DNA from: Cloeon dipterum
Taxonomy: Eukaryota > Arthropoda > Insecta > Ephemeroptera > Baetidae
Reading direction: 5' to 3'
Assembly: GCF_949628265.1 (NCBI RefSeq)
Contig: NC_088790.1
Span: 7,630,545-7,694,544 of the forward strand
DNA length: 64,000 nucleotides
A program made the position numbers and the translations under genes. Positions 17,952 through 32,500 of the stretch are shown piece by piece (positions within the stretch are counted from its first letter, which is position 1; each line of letters starts with the position of its first letter). The notes under the pieces were generated by a model. It made no database searches. It was not told the origin of the DNA and worked only from the letters and a program-made list of their open reading frames with translations.

Positions 17952-20900
17952 GCGATGATTGTGGGATTCCACTTGCCGCGTTTTGTATACCTAGTAGGTG
18001 GTGCTACCTAACGGACGGGAATGAACTACATCATGCGATAAGTTTAGTTGATATTTCCTGCCACCTGCAGGGCCTAGTTTGAAACTAGTTTATTCAATAT
18101 TAGTCGGCACGAAAGCCACGCGCAGAGGCATGGGCTTATTGCTTCTTTCTCTTCACAATTCTCTTTTTCCAGAATTCAAATTTTGAGTCATACAAAATTC
18201 TAACAAAATTTTATTTAATTTCTGATATTTAATAAGTTCTAAGTGAATGGGCACGTTATTCAAATAAGAGTGCGCTCGAAATTTCTGAGATAAGATTAAA
18301 TTTTATTTACGTAATAAGTGGTACAAGGTTACACAAAAATCACTGATATTGTAAATATCAACAACTATATTGCCTGTAGAGAATCATTTTAAACTGCGAA
18401 ATAGGCCTCTAATTTTTTTAATTCAATTATTTAGATAAACTAACAAACTACTTTTGTTATTACCAGGCAGTATATCTATATTTTAAAAATTTGTTTCCCT
18501 AATAAGGACTTTTGCAAAATGATTTACGTTGGTAGAAAATAACTTTGTCATTCGAATTTATCCTGCATTTATTTTGGTGCATAGTGATGAATATAATTTT
18601 GTAAATTAGCCAATTAGAAGACATTTTACATCACGCTCTCTTGGTCTGCACATTTATGATTTTCTTGTTAGCTCTTGCTACGTGATTCTTCGTTTATTTT
18701 CTCAACATGAAAAACAAGTGGAAGAAAATAAAGCCAAAGTCAAACGTCCATGAGAAAATGCAGGTTTGAAGAAAAATAACTTAAAAATGGTAAATTCTAG
18801 GTTAAACAAATGATTTGAGGTCTCATCGGAAGTACCTCACAAAATTGCTACTGCAGAAAACTACACGGAGATAAAAATGTTGCTGCATTTTGCTTCGTTA
18901 ACCATGGAAAACGAATGACTGCACTTTTCACGGGCATAATAATAATAATGGAGAAAAAGTGACTGATTCCGCCTAGGTATTAACACAAATATCTCTCTAA
19001 ACATTCCATTTTTCTCAAATTTTATTAATATAATGACCGATATTTTTAACTGATAATATCAGAGAAAAGTAGGTTACAACTGATGGCTGAAAACACAAAA
19101 TTTATTATATATTTTGAATCATTATCATCAGCTTTTTCAGATAACACACGATGCGCTGACACGTGTTAAATAACAAGAGCTAATCAAATTCAACACAAAT
19201 TTTATCGGGAACAAAGCGTTATTCGTGAATATAATCGCTTAATAATAATAATCAAAATACGTGATGTTTGAGCAGGTAGCATGGGCGAAGTGCGGGTTTC
19301 CTTTGCACGCCACACAGTATTTCAGTTTGCGCCCATGTACACTGTTATCCCCTTAGGTGGCTGATGTGAAGCCCCGCCGAACCCTGTCCACCGAGCCAGA
19401 CCGCATAAAATATAGTCAAACAAACGCCACAAGTCGACTTCATTTATATATTCACGTGCGGCGAGCGCCATGTGACTTTCGGTCTCTGCGCGTTCGCCAG
19501 CACTTCTTTAGCTCCAAAAGCCTTTAAATCGCCGCGCGCTCAGACCGGCTACATATTATACCAGGCCAACACAAAAAGTCGGCATAGTTACCCTTAAATC
19601 GAGGCGGCCTGTTTTGTAGGGCTTTCCTGGCCAGGTCAGTGAAAGGAATTCCGGTGGAAAATGAAATCGAGCGCGCTCGCCGGGACTGCTGCCGGGTGGA
19701 AATACCATCAATTATAGTCACTGACGCCAGAAATGAATTATTTGTGGATTGGCCTCAATGTATTTCACAGTGTGATTGTTCGTTTAGTGCTTGCTAAATT
19801 AATGTGCCTATTAAACGAAGCGGTTCGGATCGTTGCACCTTGTTAATGCTCATACTCGTCATTGCGCAATTGCATTTTACCGCTAATAAATGTTTAAAAT
19901 GTTATGTTTTACGCATGGATAGATGCATCCACCACAATTATAGTCATTATAAAAGCGAAAAATATAACCTGTAAAACTTATAAAAGTAAGTTTATGCTCA
20001 TAAAGTTTACAGAAAAATGGAAAAAAACTGAAAATCGTCATTAAAAAGTATAGTGAATAGAGATTTTTGCACAATGTGGGTAGAATTTATTGCATCCTCT
20101 CTAGAGCTATCGTTAATTACAGTGTACTTATGGTGCGGTGAGAATAATTTTCTTCCTCGCTTGGGACATGGCTGGGCATCAGTAACGCGTATTTTATCTC
20201 TTTGAAGATAATTTGATGTTGCTATGCAACTTTGTTCCTCTCGGAAATACACAGAATGAATCGTTCATTAATGAATAATTGAGCTGTCACCACAGTCTCG
20301 CAATCATACTCATATAAATAGTCATTGAACAAACAAAATTAATATTCCTGCGATAACTTGTCAACAGCTCCAGTCTGATGTCTGACAGAAAAAAACTAAC
20401 TGACACAAATGAAGCAAAAAATGCAGCAAATAAATGGGTCTCGTCAAAATCTTTTCTAATTTCGATTTTTGATGAATATTGTTCGCCATACATTTTTTCT
20501 CGGGGTTGTTAACACTGAAGGCATTGTTCGTCGATGTTTATAAAATGTTGCAATTCTATTAGCACAACGAATCGATTTTATTCAGCACATGTGCGACTTC
20601 TTAATATTGCCTTTAGATTAGGTCTCACAGATAAAAAGAACGGGGCTCTTTTTTACCAATTTGAAAAACCTTCAAAGGGTGACTGTGCGCTTTTCCAACA
20701 GTGTAATGAAAACACGCTGCTGCTGCTGCTGAGAGCTGATTATTGCTGTTCCCAATTGTGCACACGCTTGGCGAAAAGTTCATTTTCTTCCTTTTCTTGT
20801 TCTCGCCCGTCGCGTAATTTTATGCAGCGATCGAATCGATAAAAGCTATACACACAAGGAAGCAGCAAAGTTTGGTTTGGAACTTCTTGTTTACTTTTAG

Positions 20901-21526
20901 TCAATAATTCAGTCCTACGAGAGTCGTCGCGAGACACGAGTGGTCATTCAATTTGCACTGGGAAATTTTGCCTGCGGTGAAAGTAATTTGCAGCTTGGCA
21001 ACGCAACGAGCTGCGACACAAACTCAATAATACAGTCGATTCCTATATAGAATGTTATATTTACTTCTGACCTAATTTTGCCGATCTTCGCAGAGAGCAA
21101 AACCGATAAGTACTAAAGTCATTTCGCTTATTTGTCGCGGAGCAATATTGGCTTATTTACTATTTAAGACCTTGAGTCCCTTGAGTGTATTTTTTCAACC
21201 TGCTGCGTTTGCGACATGCTATTTTGCACTTAATCAAAAATTCACGTTGAGCCGGTCAGAATAAGAAGCAACAACAACTGTCTTCACCAACATGTGCCGG
21301 AAATTGAATTAATGTACGTAGAGGACGTTCCGTGCGAGTACGTAGCGGTCAAATGAGCAAAACCAATCGAACGCATACATGCACGCGTCAGACACACACA
21401 CTCTGAATTAATTATCCTCTCTTGGCCAAGTTTCTCGTGTGTGCGGCAGGGGTGGCGCGGAAGCTCCACCGCGAGTCCATTTCTTTGTTCGCCAGCCCCC
21501 AAATGAAATTAGCGGCAGGGCGAATC
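17952..21526. other. Intergenic stretch between CDK2 and chaoptin promoters
   Basis: About 3.6 kb of AT-rich DNA between divergent genes. No coding exon, RNA gene or mobile element is supported. It holds a short CTG run at 20716-20731 and should contain the upstream control region of chaoptin. Confidence 0.5.
20716..20731. repeat. Short CTG run
   Basis: About five tandem CTG triplets in noncoding DNA upstream of chaoptin. Confidence 0.7.
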
Positions 21527-21736
21527 AGTACAAGTGAGCGAAGCTGTCTTTAGGCGGGCCGTCCCCGCGAGAACCAGTTGTTGCCGGACACTCGAGCAGA
21601 CAAAACCAGGGCGGCGGTAGCGAATAGTTGTCGGCCTTCGAGAGCTGCAGCAGTCGGCGGTAGACGGTGGAGTCGTTACATTTATGAGAGAGCATCCCTG
21701 AAGTCCTTGCTTAACCAGGTGGATTTATTAAATCAG
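21527..21736 (+). promoter_or_regulatory. Candidate chaoptin start site and noncoding first exon
   Basis: A TCAGT initiator at 21525-21529 begins a moderately GC-rich segment that ends AAATCAG|GTAAGC at 21736, a good donor. The chaoptin coding exon opens just after an acceptor (23271-23272) five bases before its ATG, so a spliced upstream 5' UTR exon is required. This segment is the best candidate I see, but it is not proven. Confidence 0.4.
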
Positions 21737-23277
21737 GTAAGCAGGCGTTATTTGATTACAGGGTTTTTGCTTTTATCGAACACTTTAATAAATAGGATAA
21801 CATCAAAGCAAGTAAGTGGTTTTATAATGCAATAACTGCTTATAAAAACCGCTTGAAGGAACAAAGAGAGAAATTTCCAGATGCCTCTAAATTGCAAAGG
21901 AACTAGACTTTATCACCCTTGATGTCAGGCACCTTTCAACAGAAAGCCAATTTCCCGCAATTTATAAGGACGGAAATTAATGAAATCTCACGACAAAAGC
22001 TTAAATTAGTATTCAGGGCTCAGAGCCGCTGCAGCCTCGTTTTCTTTGATGTTTTTCTTGGTTCCATCAGCAGGCTGCTAGGGCGAATTAAAAGAGAAAA
22101 TAATTGCCGCTCCGTCTCAATAAAGTTTGACCCAAAATCATCACAGAGATTCTAAAATAGAAATAATTCAAGCACTTTATGAACGCACTGGCTACATCTG
22201 GTGTCGGATGAGAGTTTGCGGCCAGTTCCAGATTTTAAGACCCACGAGCGTCTCACGTTTTGTTTAGGAAAATAAACATTCCCATAAAGAATAAAAACCG
22301 TGTGTTAGCTAGAGAAGACTCGTGCTGGCTGGGATTGTGATGTGCGCGTCGCTCTGTTGTTTTTCTTATCCGCTTTTACACTGGGCAAGCCAATGACCAG
22401 AGGGGATGTTTTCGCGCTGCTTCATGCTCACGGCTATATAGTGACGTAAAACTCACAATTGCTTATTGTTATGCATATGAAAATAACATGACCAGCCGCT
22501 CTTTCGTGCAAATGGACGTATTCGCAAAGCAAACATTTACTAACGGCTAACGGCACGAGGGTTCCAGTCAGCACTTTGTTTAAAGAGTTTGAGAGTGCCG
22601 CACGCAGTTCCAAGAAACGGGTGTGCAGATCGTTTGAAGGAATTCACACATTGCTCTCCCTTTCGAAGTATGCATTAGCTGATTGGCCGAATACCTACCG
22701 CAAAAAAACAGAAAATAATACATTTTACCAACTCCTACCGCAAAAAGCTAGGTACAATGATGCGTAAAAATATAAAAAATGTATAGGAAATTAAACTAAC
22801 AGACAGGCGCGAGCAATTTAGTGAATAAAAATTAACAAATTAATGTAATTATTAGAAATAAGGGAAATAAAGATAAATATAGCGGTGGACTTTTATCACA
22901 ATGAGTGATGCAACGCAATTTTACGTCATTTTGCAAGCAATAATGGCTATTTCAAGAAAAAGAAAGAAATACATTCGCAAGTCAAATTACATTAACTGAA
23001 TTTCTTTAGTCTGCGGGGAAAATTAAATCAGAATGGTCAGCTACCAGCGAAAAATTCTGACAATGAGAGAAAAATCAGATGATACACGTTCTCGCAGTGT
23101 CCAGCAGTACTTTTGCATCCAAAACAAAATTCATAACCGCAGTATTAACTGCAAAGAATTCTGAGTCTGGGATTTTTAATTAGTTTAATATATAATATGC
23201 GTATATTATAAACACTTCACAAACATAGAAACTAATATTTATTATTAATGCATTTTTTCTTAAAATTTTCAGTGAAG

Positions 23278-26200
23278 ATGTTCATCGCTGTGAAAATAGG
23301 CTACGCTATGATCATAGTGTGTCTATTACTGATGACTTGGGCCATTATGGTCAAGGCCAGTCCTGTTGCACTGGGCAGCGGCGTTATTAACTACCCAATG
23401 TCACTCGGGGCTCAGCAAGATGCTTCTGACTCGATTCAGTATCCTCCTTGTGCTTTCAACCCCTTGTGCACCTGCTCGAAAGCAGTGCCGGACCTTGGCA
23501 TTGTTTCTTGCCGGTTAGTAATTTTTGTGCGTGCTTTTCTTTTTTTACGATCGATCTTTTGCAGGGATGTACCCCTAGCGCGACTACCTCCGTCACTAAA
23601 TTCCTCTAAGATATTCATTCTCCGCTTAGAGAATAATGGTCTGCGATGGATTGAACCACAGCTCTTACAGTCCACTGGTGAGACTAATATTATTCGATAA
23701 TTTTATGAATTATGAAAATAATTTTTAATTAAAATAGGACTTTATCGCCTCCAAATCAGTGACAACCCTCTACCGGAAATTCCCGATGACTCCCTCATGG
23801 GCCTTGAGAGATCTCTGTGGGAACTTGCCTTGCAGAGGAACAAGTTGACATCTGTTCCTAATAGAGCTATTCGCTATATGCAACGACTTAGGCTTCTCGA
23901 TCTCACAGGTTGGAGCACTTTGTTCAAATTCCCAATGTTTCTCATATCGACTTTCATATGTTTAAAATAAAATATGCGCGTGACGGCTTTCAAGAAATAA
24001 TTATTGTTTATATTAAACATTATTTGCAATTTTTTGTCTAATTATTAAAAAACTACTCGAACTACCTTGTTTAAACGCCTTAATAATTATATTTGCAGGA
24101 AACGACATTTACGAATTATCTTCTGATTCTTTCCGTGGCTTGGAACAGTCGCTCTTAACTCTGGTACTTGCTGACAACTCAATTAATGCTCTTCCCCCTG
24201 GCGCGTTCAGCGAACTGAGCAGACTGGAAACTCTGGATCTGCGAGGAAATGCTCTTCAGAACCTCGACGCCTCAGCTTTGCCGCCAAGGATTCAACACCT
24301 CTCGCTGGCTGACAACTTGCTATCGAAAATGCCGGTGCGACTTTTTAAAATTAAACAATTGTTTACAAGATAAACACGGCTCGCTCTCATTTATCAGGTT
24401 GCCGCTTTGAAAACCGGTATGCAGTCCCTGGACCTGTCGAGGAACAGGCTTGTGAAGATCTATCCTGAAGAGGAAGATGACGACACCGATCTCGAGTCGA
24501 GCGTCGTTGGTGACACCACGCAAGGAGGAAACAAGAAAAACAAAGGAAATAGCGACTACCCTAGAATTTCTTTGGATGTGCTACGCCTGGAATATAACTT
24601 TATTACTGAGCTTGAAGAGGCTTCTTTCCGAACCTTCACTTCGATTAATTATACCTTCCTTGACGGCAACCCAATCAACACGCTTCACGTAAGAAAAAAT
24701 AATAATTAATTTGTAGAAAAAATTGTCGAGTCATTTTTTAACAGAACTACGCTTTCAAAGATGCGACCATCCGTGACCTTTCAATGCGCGACTGCGGTAT
24801 CAACACACTTCCACTAAACGTATTCGGTGGACTGGAGAACAGCTTGCACTACCTCGACCTGAGCTCTAACAATCTGAAAGAGCTGCCTCACGGTATGCTC
24901 GCCCGTCTTCCAAACCTGCGTGGTCTCAATTTGAGGGACAACCGCGTGAAAATCGAACCCAACATGTTCGACCACGATTACTCGGGCGCAATTCCCGTCA
25001 ATGTGAAACAGAGCAATAGAAATGCTGACACTTCAAACAAGAAAAATGTTATTGGAAACGCGAACAACCTGCACCACTTGGACATTTCTGGCCGAGAAAT
25101 GGAAATGTTCTCCTCGGTGCCCGAAATGATGGAGCCGTGGACAGGCCTTCGTGAGATCTCTTTTGGAAGGTTCAAGGGTGGCAAGAAATTGTCTCCTGAG
25201 GACTTTACTGAATTAAGCCCGGACGTTGAGGAGCTGAATTTCATCAATTCTGGCCTTACTGGAATCAACGCTCACGCATTCCGCAATGCTCGCGGCGTGA
25301 GGCGGCTCGACTTTTCTGAGAATTCTATCAAGAATTTGGACAATGATGCATTTGTTGAAATTGGACACTCCCTGGATGAGCTGAGAATGCACCGTGCTCT
25401 TAAAATGGATTCTATACCTGCCAAAGCATTTATGCACCTGACTGGCACCAAGGAAATCGATCTCAGTGCTAACGGTCTGAAAACTATCCCAGAAAGCTCA
25501 TTCATGGCTTTGAAGAGTTTAAGGCGCATTCGCATGCACGATAATCACATTGGGCGCATTCCCAAGGGTCTTTTCCTTCCCGAAACACACATGTACCTTG
25601 AAGATGCCGACTTTTCGTTTAATGCGATCGATCACGTTTATGTTGACACGTTCAAAGGTTTGACTTCTTTGCGGCAAATCCGCCTTGATGACAATAAAAT
25701 AGCTGCAATGGAGCCAAAATCCTACGCTGATTTGCCACGCTTGCGATTTTTGGATCTGCAAGGCAACCGCGTCAATGAACTGAACACCGACACCTTCCAA
25801 AATCTGCCGGAGCTTGAGGAGCTGGATATTTCATACAATATGCTCAAACAGCTTAATTTCGCTGCCCTCGACCAGGTAAACATAATAAGGTTATTTTTAG
25901 ATTTTGTTTTCGCTATTTATCAAACTATCTTTAAAGGTCGGAACACTAGCATCTCTTTGTTTCAACGTTAGTCACAACAAGCTGACTGAGCTAAAACCAG
26001 TAAACGTGATGATTAGCAATAACAATAATAACTACAACAACCAAGGCAATTACCACGTCAACGTCAAAACTATGGACATTAGTTTTAACAACATCACGGA
26101 AGTATGTGAAGCTGTAAAATATATTGCGCCGACATATTTATTTTAATTCTATCCTCTCAGATTGCTGGAGGATTTTTCCGTCCAATCGAAACGGCTCTGA

Positions 26201-28162
26201 CTTATCTGATGCTTGGCCACAACAGCATTACAAATGTTACTAGGGAGGCTTTCGGCAATATGCCTCACCTTCAGTGGCTCGATCTCTCTCACAATAAATT
26301 ACGAGAAGTTGATTTTGATGCTTTCCGCCACACTCGACGTCTGCAGGTAAAATTTATTATTATTTTATAAATTGAAGCTACGGTTTAAAAAATGATATTT
26401 ATATTGCAATTTAAATTTTAGGTTCTATTTATGGATCACAACGAGCTAGCTGAAATTCCTGCTGAGACTTTCCACAGTTTAACCGAAATGAGAGTAGTTT
26501 CTTTTGCCCACAATCAACTTCGCCAGCTTCCAGACGGCCTTCTATTTGCTGCCTCTAATATGGAGAGATTGGATGTATCTAATAATCAGCTCACTAGAGT
26601 GCCAATCGGAGTATTCAGCTCTGGTTCGGGGCGCTCACTTTGCGAACTCGACCTTTCAGGCAACCAGATTGCTGCTCTTCAACCTAATGATGCTGTGAAT
26701 AGGTTTAAGGTACACAATCTGCATTTCAGCTCCAGATGGTTTTTTGTTAATAAATACTTGCAGTCACTGACTTTCCTCGATCTCTCGGACAACCGTTTAA
26801 CGCGCTTGGACGACAGCACTTTCCTGGGCATGTCTCAACTCTCTTCACTGCACCTGAGTTTCAACAACTTTGACTCCTACGGACTCTCTAGTGCCCTCGC
26901 CGCTCTGGACTCCAGCCCACGACTCGTGGAGCTCAGTCTTGCTGGACTGAATTTAGACACACTTCCCTCTCTACCTCCTCTTCCAGCTTTGAGGGAACTG
27001 CATGCGCAATATAACATTCTGCCCGCGCTGCCATCCGATTTGGCCGCCAACCTTACCGGTTTGAGAATGCTTGACGTGAGGGACAACTCCTTAAACACCC
27101 TGGGACAGGTAAATATATATTTCAATAAAAAGCAAGTTGCCCATCGGAGACCTAATTATCAGGTTGGACTTGGTGGCGGACTGATCCTGCCTCAGCTGCG
27201 AAGCTTAAAAATTGCAAACAACCCACTTGGACTGATCACAGACGCGTGTTTGGCCACAGCCACCCGTCTAGGTGAACTGGACATTCGCAACCTGACGCAG
27301 CTCACTGCAATCGAAACCGGGGCTCTGTCCAAGATGAACCACTTGCGTACCCTGAAAGTCGGTACCTTCAACATGGCTCGCGACTTCAACATCCCGCGTT
27401 TGATCAAGCATAACATTGCACTGAAAAATCTATTTGTGGAGCTCGACTCTCGTGAAAAGGATCTCAACGATAAAATGAACGGCATCTTCCCCACGAAGCT
27501 TTCAGCTGTCTATTTCACTGGAAAATCTTTGAAATCGATTGGAAATAATGTGCTTCAAGTAATTATTTTTTACTAGCAACTTTGAAAAGTTATTTAATAT
27601 TTATCATATAGGGAATCCGCAGTCCCATGTTGCATATTGGAATTCACAACACCAGCGTTGAAACTATTCCCAAAGCATTCTTCAATCAACTTGGCCGCAC
27701 CAGAAATCTAACCCTGGATGTCCGCAACAACACGATTAAGAGCATGGCTAACCCTAACAGCGGAGAACGTCCAGGGGCGCCCAAGGCTGTTTTCTTGACC
27801 CACCTGCAAATGTCTGGCAACAACTGGAACTGCGATTGCGAACTTGGGTAGGAAAAATAATATTTTTGGTACAAAAACAAAATAATACAATATTCCCAAT
27901 TAATTATAGTTGGGTCGAAGTGTGGCAGCGCAAGAAGAGGCAGTTCTTGTGCCCCGGCGGCGATAGAAACAAATGCGAATACGGCGCGGAAGACGATCTG
28001 CGAAACTCCAAATGCGAGAACAAACAACGAACCTCCTTGATAGAAGTTCTTAAAGCAGACCTGGAGTGCGGATGGTCTTCGGGCAGTGTCAGCTTGACGG
28101 CCCAGAAGGCTGTGGCCATTATTCCAGCGATCGCCCTTATCATCATGTCCGTCCTTTACTAA
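23278..28162 (+). CDS. chp: Chaoptin, GPI-anchored LRR photoreceptor adhesion protein
   Basis: Cell-surface adhesion protein needed for rhabdomere microvilli in insect photoreceptors. Thirteen exons in phase: 23278-23513, 23565-23677, 23738-23908, 24099-24334, 24398-24688, 24745-25875, 25937-26101, 26161-26346, 26422-26709, 26764-27108, 27163-27558, 27612-27847, 27910-28162; 1348 residues (fly about 1315). Seen: hydrophobic signal segment after the ATG, cysteine-rich N-cap with PPCAFNPLCTCSK and DLGIVSC, then leucine-rich repeats through most of the length (for example LRLLDLTGNDI, LHYLDLSSNNLKELP, MPHLQWLDLSHNKL), a C-cap with NWNCDCELGWVEVWQRKKRQ, and a hydrophobic tail ending IIMSVLY, the form of a GPI-attachment signal. 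Odd: an acidic/Asn-Lys insert in exon 24398-24688 and an Asn-rich insert (SNNNNNYNNQGN) in exon 25937-26101. The start was chosen at the second Met because the first lies before the acceptor. Confidence 0.95.
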
Positions 28163-29587
28163 TCCATTTTCAACCGCAGGCTGAACATGTAAAATCTACC
28201 AAGCATTTCCCACGTGTGCAAATCAAATCATTATGTATAATGTTATTTCAAATTGCTGGCATTGGTGTCGGATCTGGTCATTTTGCGAACGGAAAATTCA
28301 ATTCATCGTTATAAATCCTTTTTAAAACGCTAATCAAAAGTGACTTTTTTATTTTTATAGATGCTTTGTTAGTCGTCTCACTCAATAATTTTCATTACTG
28401 TCTACGCATAGTTAAAATTTGGTCGGAACCTGATGATTACATTTTCCTGTAATTGATTTGCATCAGATATCCGAATAAGGACGAAATCAGTCCAAAGTAT
28501 TGTACGAATAAAATAGCCAACAAACTTACTTTTATCAAATGATAAATTAAAAATTTTAAAATAAAAATTGGATAAAATTTGTTTATTATTAGGAAGCGTT
28601 TTAGTGGAATGAGAGTATTTGGTGACAACCTTAAAATTTGTAAACGTGTTATCGATTAGTGAAGCAACTCACAATTATATAGATAAACACTCTTGCAGAG
28701 GCCGTTGCATTGAGCAGCCAATTGCGTTTTTTCTTCCTATATTTTAGTGTGTATTTAATTTACAATCAAAACACATCAGGAAGAAAAGCATTTATCAAAC
28801 CAAACCTAATCAGGTGCTAATGACAGCCAAGTGTGTTGATACATTTTTACCGCATATTATAGTGTTCTCACAAAACAACTTCAAGCTGTTCAAGCCTATT
28901 TCCGTGATTTTTCAAGTCAGCTTAGCCTACGTCCATGGTAATTTCTATCCGGGTAAATACCAAATTATTTAATTTTTTGGATGGCTTATTTTCGACCAAT
29001 TCATGAACACCTAAAAAATTACACAATTTTAGTCATCCCAAAAATTTACACTGTCACATTTATCTGTCACATCAAATTGCTGGCAATTAGTGTTAGAATA
29101 CATGCACCTATTGTTCCAATCAAACCTCAAAACCTCCTTCAGACGAAAAGTCATAAATCACCAATTGCTCAGATATTTTCAATTTTTATTGATTAAATTA
29201 AAATGAAAAATATTAAAAAAATCACATCTACGCAAAATACATTAAATAAATCTGTATCAGCATTGTCGTTTTTGTTATTGGATAAATAAATTACATGATT
29301 AGATGAAATATCAAAATCGCATCATTTAATCTAACAACGTCAACGCAAAGAGACCTTGTAGTGGCAGTTGCATAGAAAACTGCGAGCAAAACAGAGATAA
29401 AGAGCACAAAAGCGGTGGCATATTTACGGCGTTTGCTCATTGTTTGCAAGCTGCAGCGCACTATCAAAATTTATAGTCTTTTATGCACGTGGGACGGTGC
29501 AAATCTCACGCATTTCCATAAAAGCTTGAACAGTGGCCGCAAGCGGTCGACCAAATCAGAAAAAACGAGCCACGGCGCAGTCAAGAG
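28163..29587. other. chaoptin 3' UTR and spacer to the SV2-like gene
   Basis: AT-rich DNA with no supported gene. The left third is probably chaoptin 3' UTR. The right end must contain the promoter of the transporter gene, but no convincing core element was seen. Confidence 0.45.
28507..28512 (+). terminator. Candidate chaoptin polyadenylation signal
   Basis: AATAAA about 345 bases after the chaoptin stop. Assigned by position only. Confidence 0.35.
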
Positions 29588-32500
29588 ATGACACAGCAAA
29601 AATGTTTTGGCGCCGATCTGTTCCATCAGAAAAGGAACAAGGTGGCAAATTTCGAGGAATCGATAACATTGGCAGGTAATATTCTACAGATTAAAATGCT
29701 ATTTTAACAACCCTTTGAGAAACTTTTGAACATCGTAATGATTTTCCCTTTTGCAATATTTTCAGGCAATGGTAAATTCCAATTAGGCGTCGTAATTTGC
29801 GTTGGCCTGTGCCTTTTCGCCGTTTTGACGGAGGCTTCAATGGCGTCTTATTTGCTGCCCGCGGCCGAGTGCGAGCTCGATTTATCATTAAAGGAAAAAG
29901 GTCTGCTCGGCTCCTCGGTTTTTGTGGGTAAAGTATTTATTTTCTGCACGAATTACACACACCAGATAGGCCGATAGAAAAAAACGTATGCCTGGTATTA
30001 AAGGATTTGCAAGCAGTTCCCTTCTGTGGGGCGCCGTCGGCGACGTTTGCGGTAGAAGGAGGACTATGATGATCACTCTTTTATTGTGCGCCTTTTCGAC
30101 TTTGCTTTCGTCCGTCGCTCCATCCTTTTTGCCTCTGCTCATCTTCAGAGTATGCTCGGGTTTCTTGTGAGTGAACCTTTCTTTGAAATCCAATCACCAC
30201 AGCATTGATCCAAACACAAAAGTTAAAAAAGTCAATAATATATTTTTTCACCAAACTTTGAAAATTGTATTCTATAAAATAACAACGTTAAAACTTGTGT
30301 AAATATTTTATTTCACAGCGCTAGCGCCGCATCGGGCCTCATGTACGTCTATTTGGGTGAATTTTACAACAATGCAAAACGGCCAAGGGCCATTGTGGTG
30401 GCTGCCTCTTTGGGGTCAGCAGGCGTTGTCAGCATCCCTGCTGTAGCCTGGTTTATACTTCCTAAGCCGTGGATTATTAATGCAAGTATAATAGTTAAGT
30501 TGCTAATAATGAGCACAGTACAGCATTTCAATTATAATGAAAGCGGCCCCACGCTGAGGAATGCGCTGCCTTGATCGGAAAATCTATGCTTTGCATATTA
30601 TTAATGCCTGGATTAACGTCAGATATGAATGAAATACATTATGAACACGATTCAATAGATTAAATTTCCAGTCAGAATCAATCAACGGAAAAGAATTTAA
30701 ACTTTTTGTCCAGATTCCTGATCTGCCATCAATAACGTCGTGGAGAATTTTTCTCGGAGCGTGCTCCATTCCTAGTTTTACTGCTGCATTCTTCCTCTTT
30801 TTGCTGCCTGAGAGCCCCAAGTTCCTGATCAGCAAAGGAAGAGAAACGGAGGCACTGGAGATCTTCAGAAGCATCTACAGCGTAAATGCAAGAAAGCCGA
30901 AATCAAGTTACTCGGTAAGCAAAATATATCTCTGCCGGCGCTCTTTTTTTAATCCGGGGAACGATATAGTAAATTCGAAACGGAAGGACGTAAAAAATAT
31001 TGTACGAAATCAGAATCCCATTTCGGTCTATTTTGCAGCGATCGTCAGGCGCGCCGACTGAATTTTATTGGCGTGGGGAAATTGAATGAAGTTTCAAGAG
31101 TGCTTGTTCGCTACGGGCGGCTCACGATGCACGACCGACTCTCAACCTCTCGACTTTTTCCTGGTATTGCTGCAAACGCAGTTTGCCGCGAGATCAGCGG
31201 CAAATCGCAAAAAAATCGAGATCACAAAATTTACGAGCTCTGGTTTTTACCGATTCCGACCGTTCTTAAATTCGAAAGGGAAAAAAATCAATCTCCTATT
31301 GGTTGGCGAGGCAAAAACTCACCCAACGTACAACGCACGGTTTGAAAGGTGTCTATTTACGAGCTAAAGGTGGCTCAGAGGAATTGAATTCCCCGAAGCT
31401 ACTGCTGCATGGCGTCCATTAATATTACAATAAACGATGAAGGCAAACACGCTGCTCGGTCCCAGCAGCATACATTTTTGCTCCCCACGTTGGGTACACA
31501 AAGGGAAAAGTATATAATACCCACGCGAATAACTCTCGCAGCACTATAATTGTGGTCCATTATGTTCACATTCGTGCGCGCACCAAGGGCAAAATGTAAT
31601 ATTTTTACTTTACGGCACAATTCAATGCACATACCTGCTGCTTTCGTGTGTGCCCAGGTTGACGCGATTGTAGACGACAACGAAACGTCTCACGCCAAGA
31701 AGGACAAGTCCATCATACTCATGTGCTGGGAGCAAATCGCACCGCTCTTCCGCCGCGACCTGCTCGGGCAGACCTGCCTGGTGTGCGTGCTGCAGCTGGG
31801 CCTCTTCTTCGGCTTCACGGCCTTCATCATGTGGATGCCGGAAATGTTCAACCGGCTCAGGGCGCTGCCGGAGGGCACGGCCACCCTATGCGATGCTATG
31901 GCCGCAGGTTCAGACCTCCCTATGATGGAAATTGTCGAGGCCTCTGCTGGGATTGTGCCCCTCGACACAATCGTCACTTACAACACCACAACCACTAACT
32001 TCACGTGAGTTTGTTATTGCTTTGCGGTCTTGTTAAGTTCTGTGCGGGCAAGGGAGCAAGAAAGGAATAGGGTTCCAATCGGAAGTCACCGAGGATGGTA
32101 GGCGCAAATATGCAACCGGCTCAGCCGGAATGCGACGCGTGGTGTATTCTTTGCAGATTAGTAATGAAGCTGCTCTCCAATAATATTTTCATTAAAAAAA
32201 TCCTCGTTATTCAAATATCAATCAATAAAATATCAGAAAAATAAAAAAAAACAGTTAAGGATATTCACGAAATTTATTTACTCGCCGCAAAAAAGGTTTA
32301 GTTAAAAACACTGAAGTGTTAAAAACTTCTCTCCTAAAATTATTTAATAATTGAAAAATATTAAATTCGTTATCTGAGTCACTGCTGGGGTGGAATACGT
32401 TTGATAGCTGAATTATTCCACAGGGAGGAGCACATCTGCGACTCAAGCATCGACGATAACGTGTTCATCTACGGCTTGTTCCTGACAACCGCAGGTGGTG

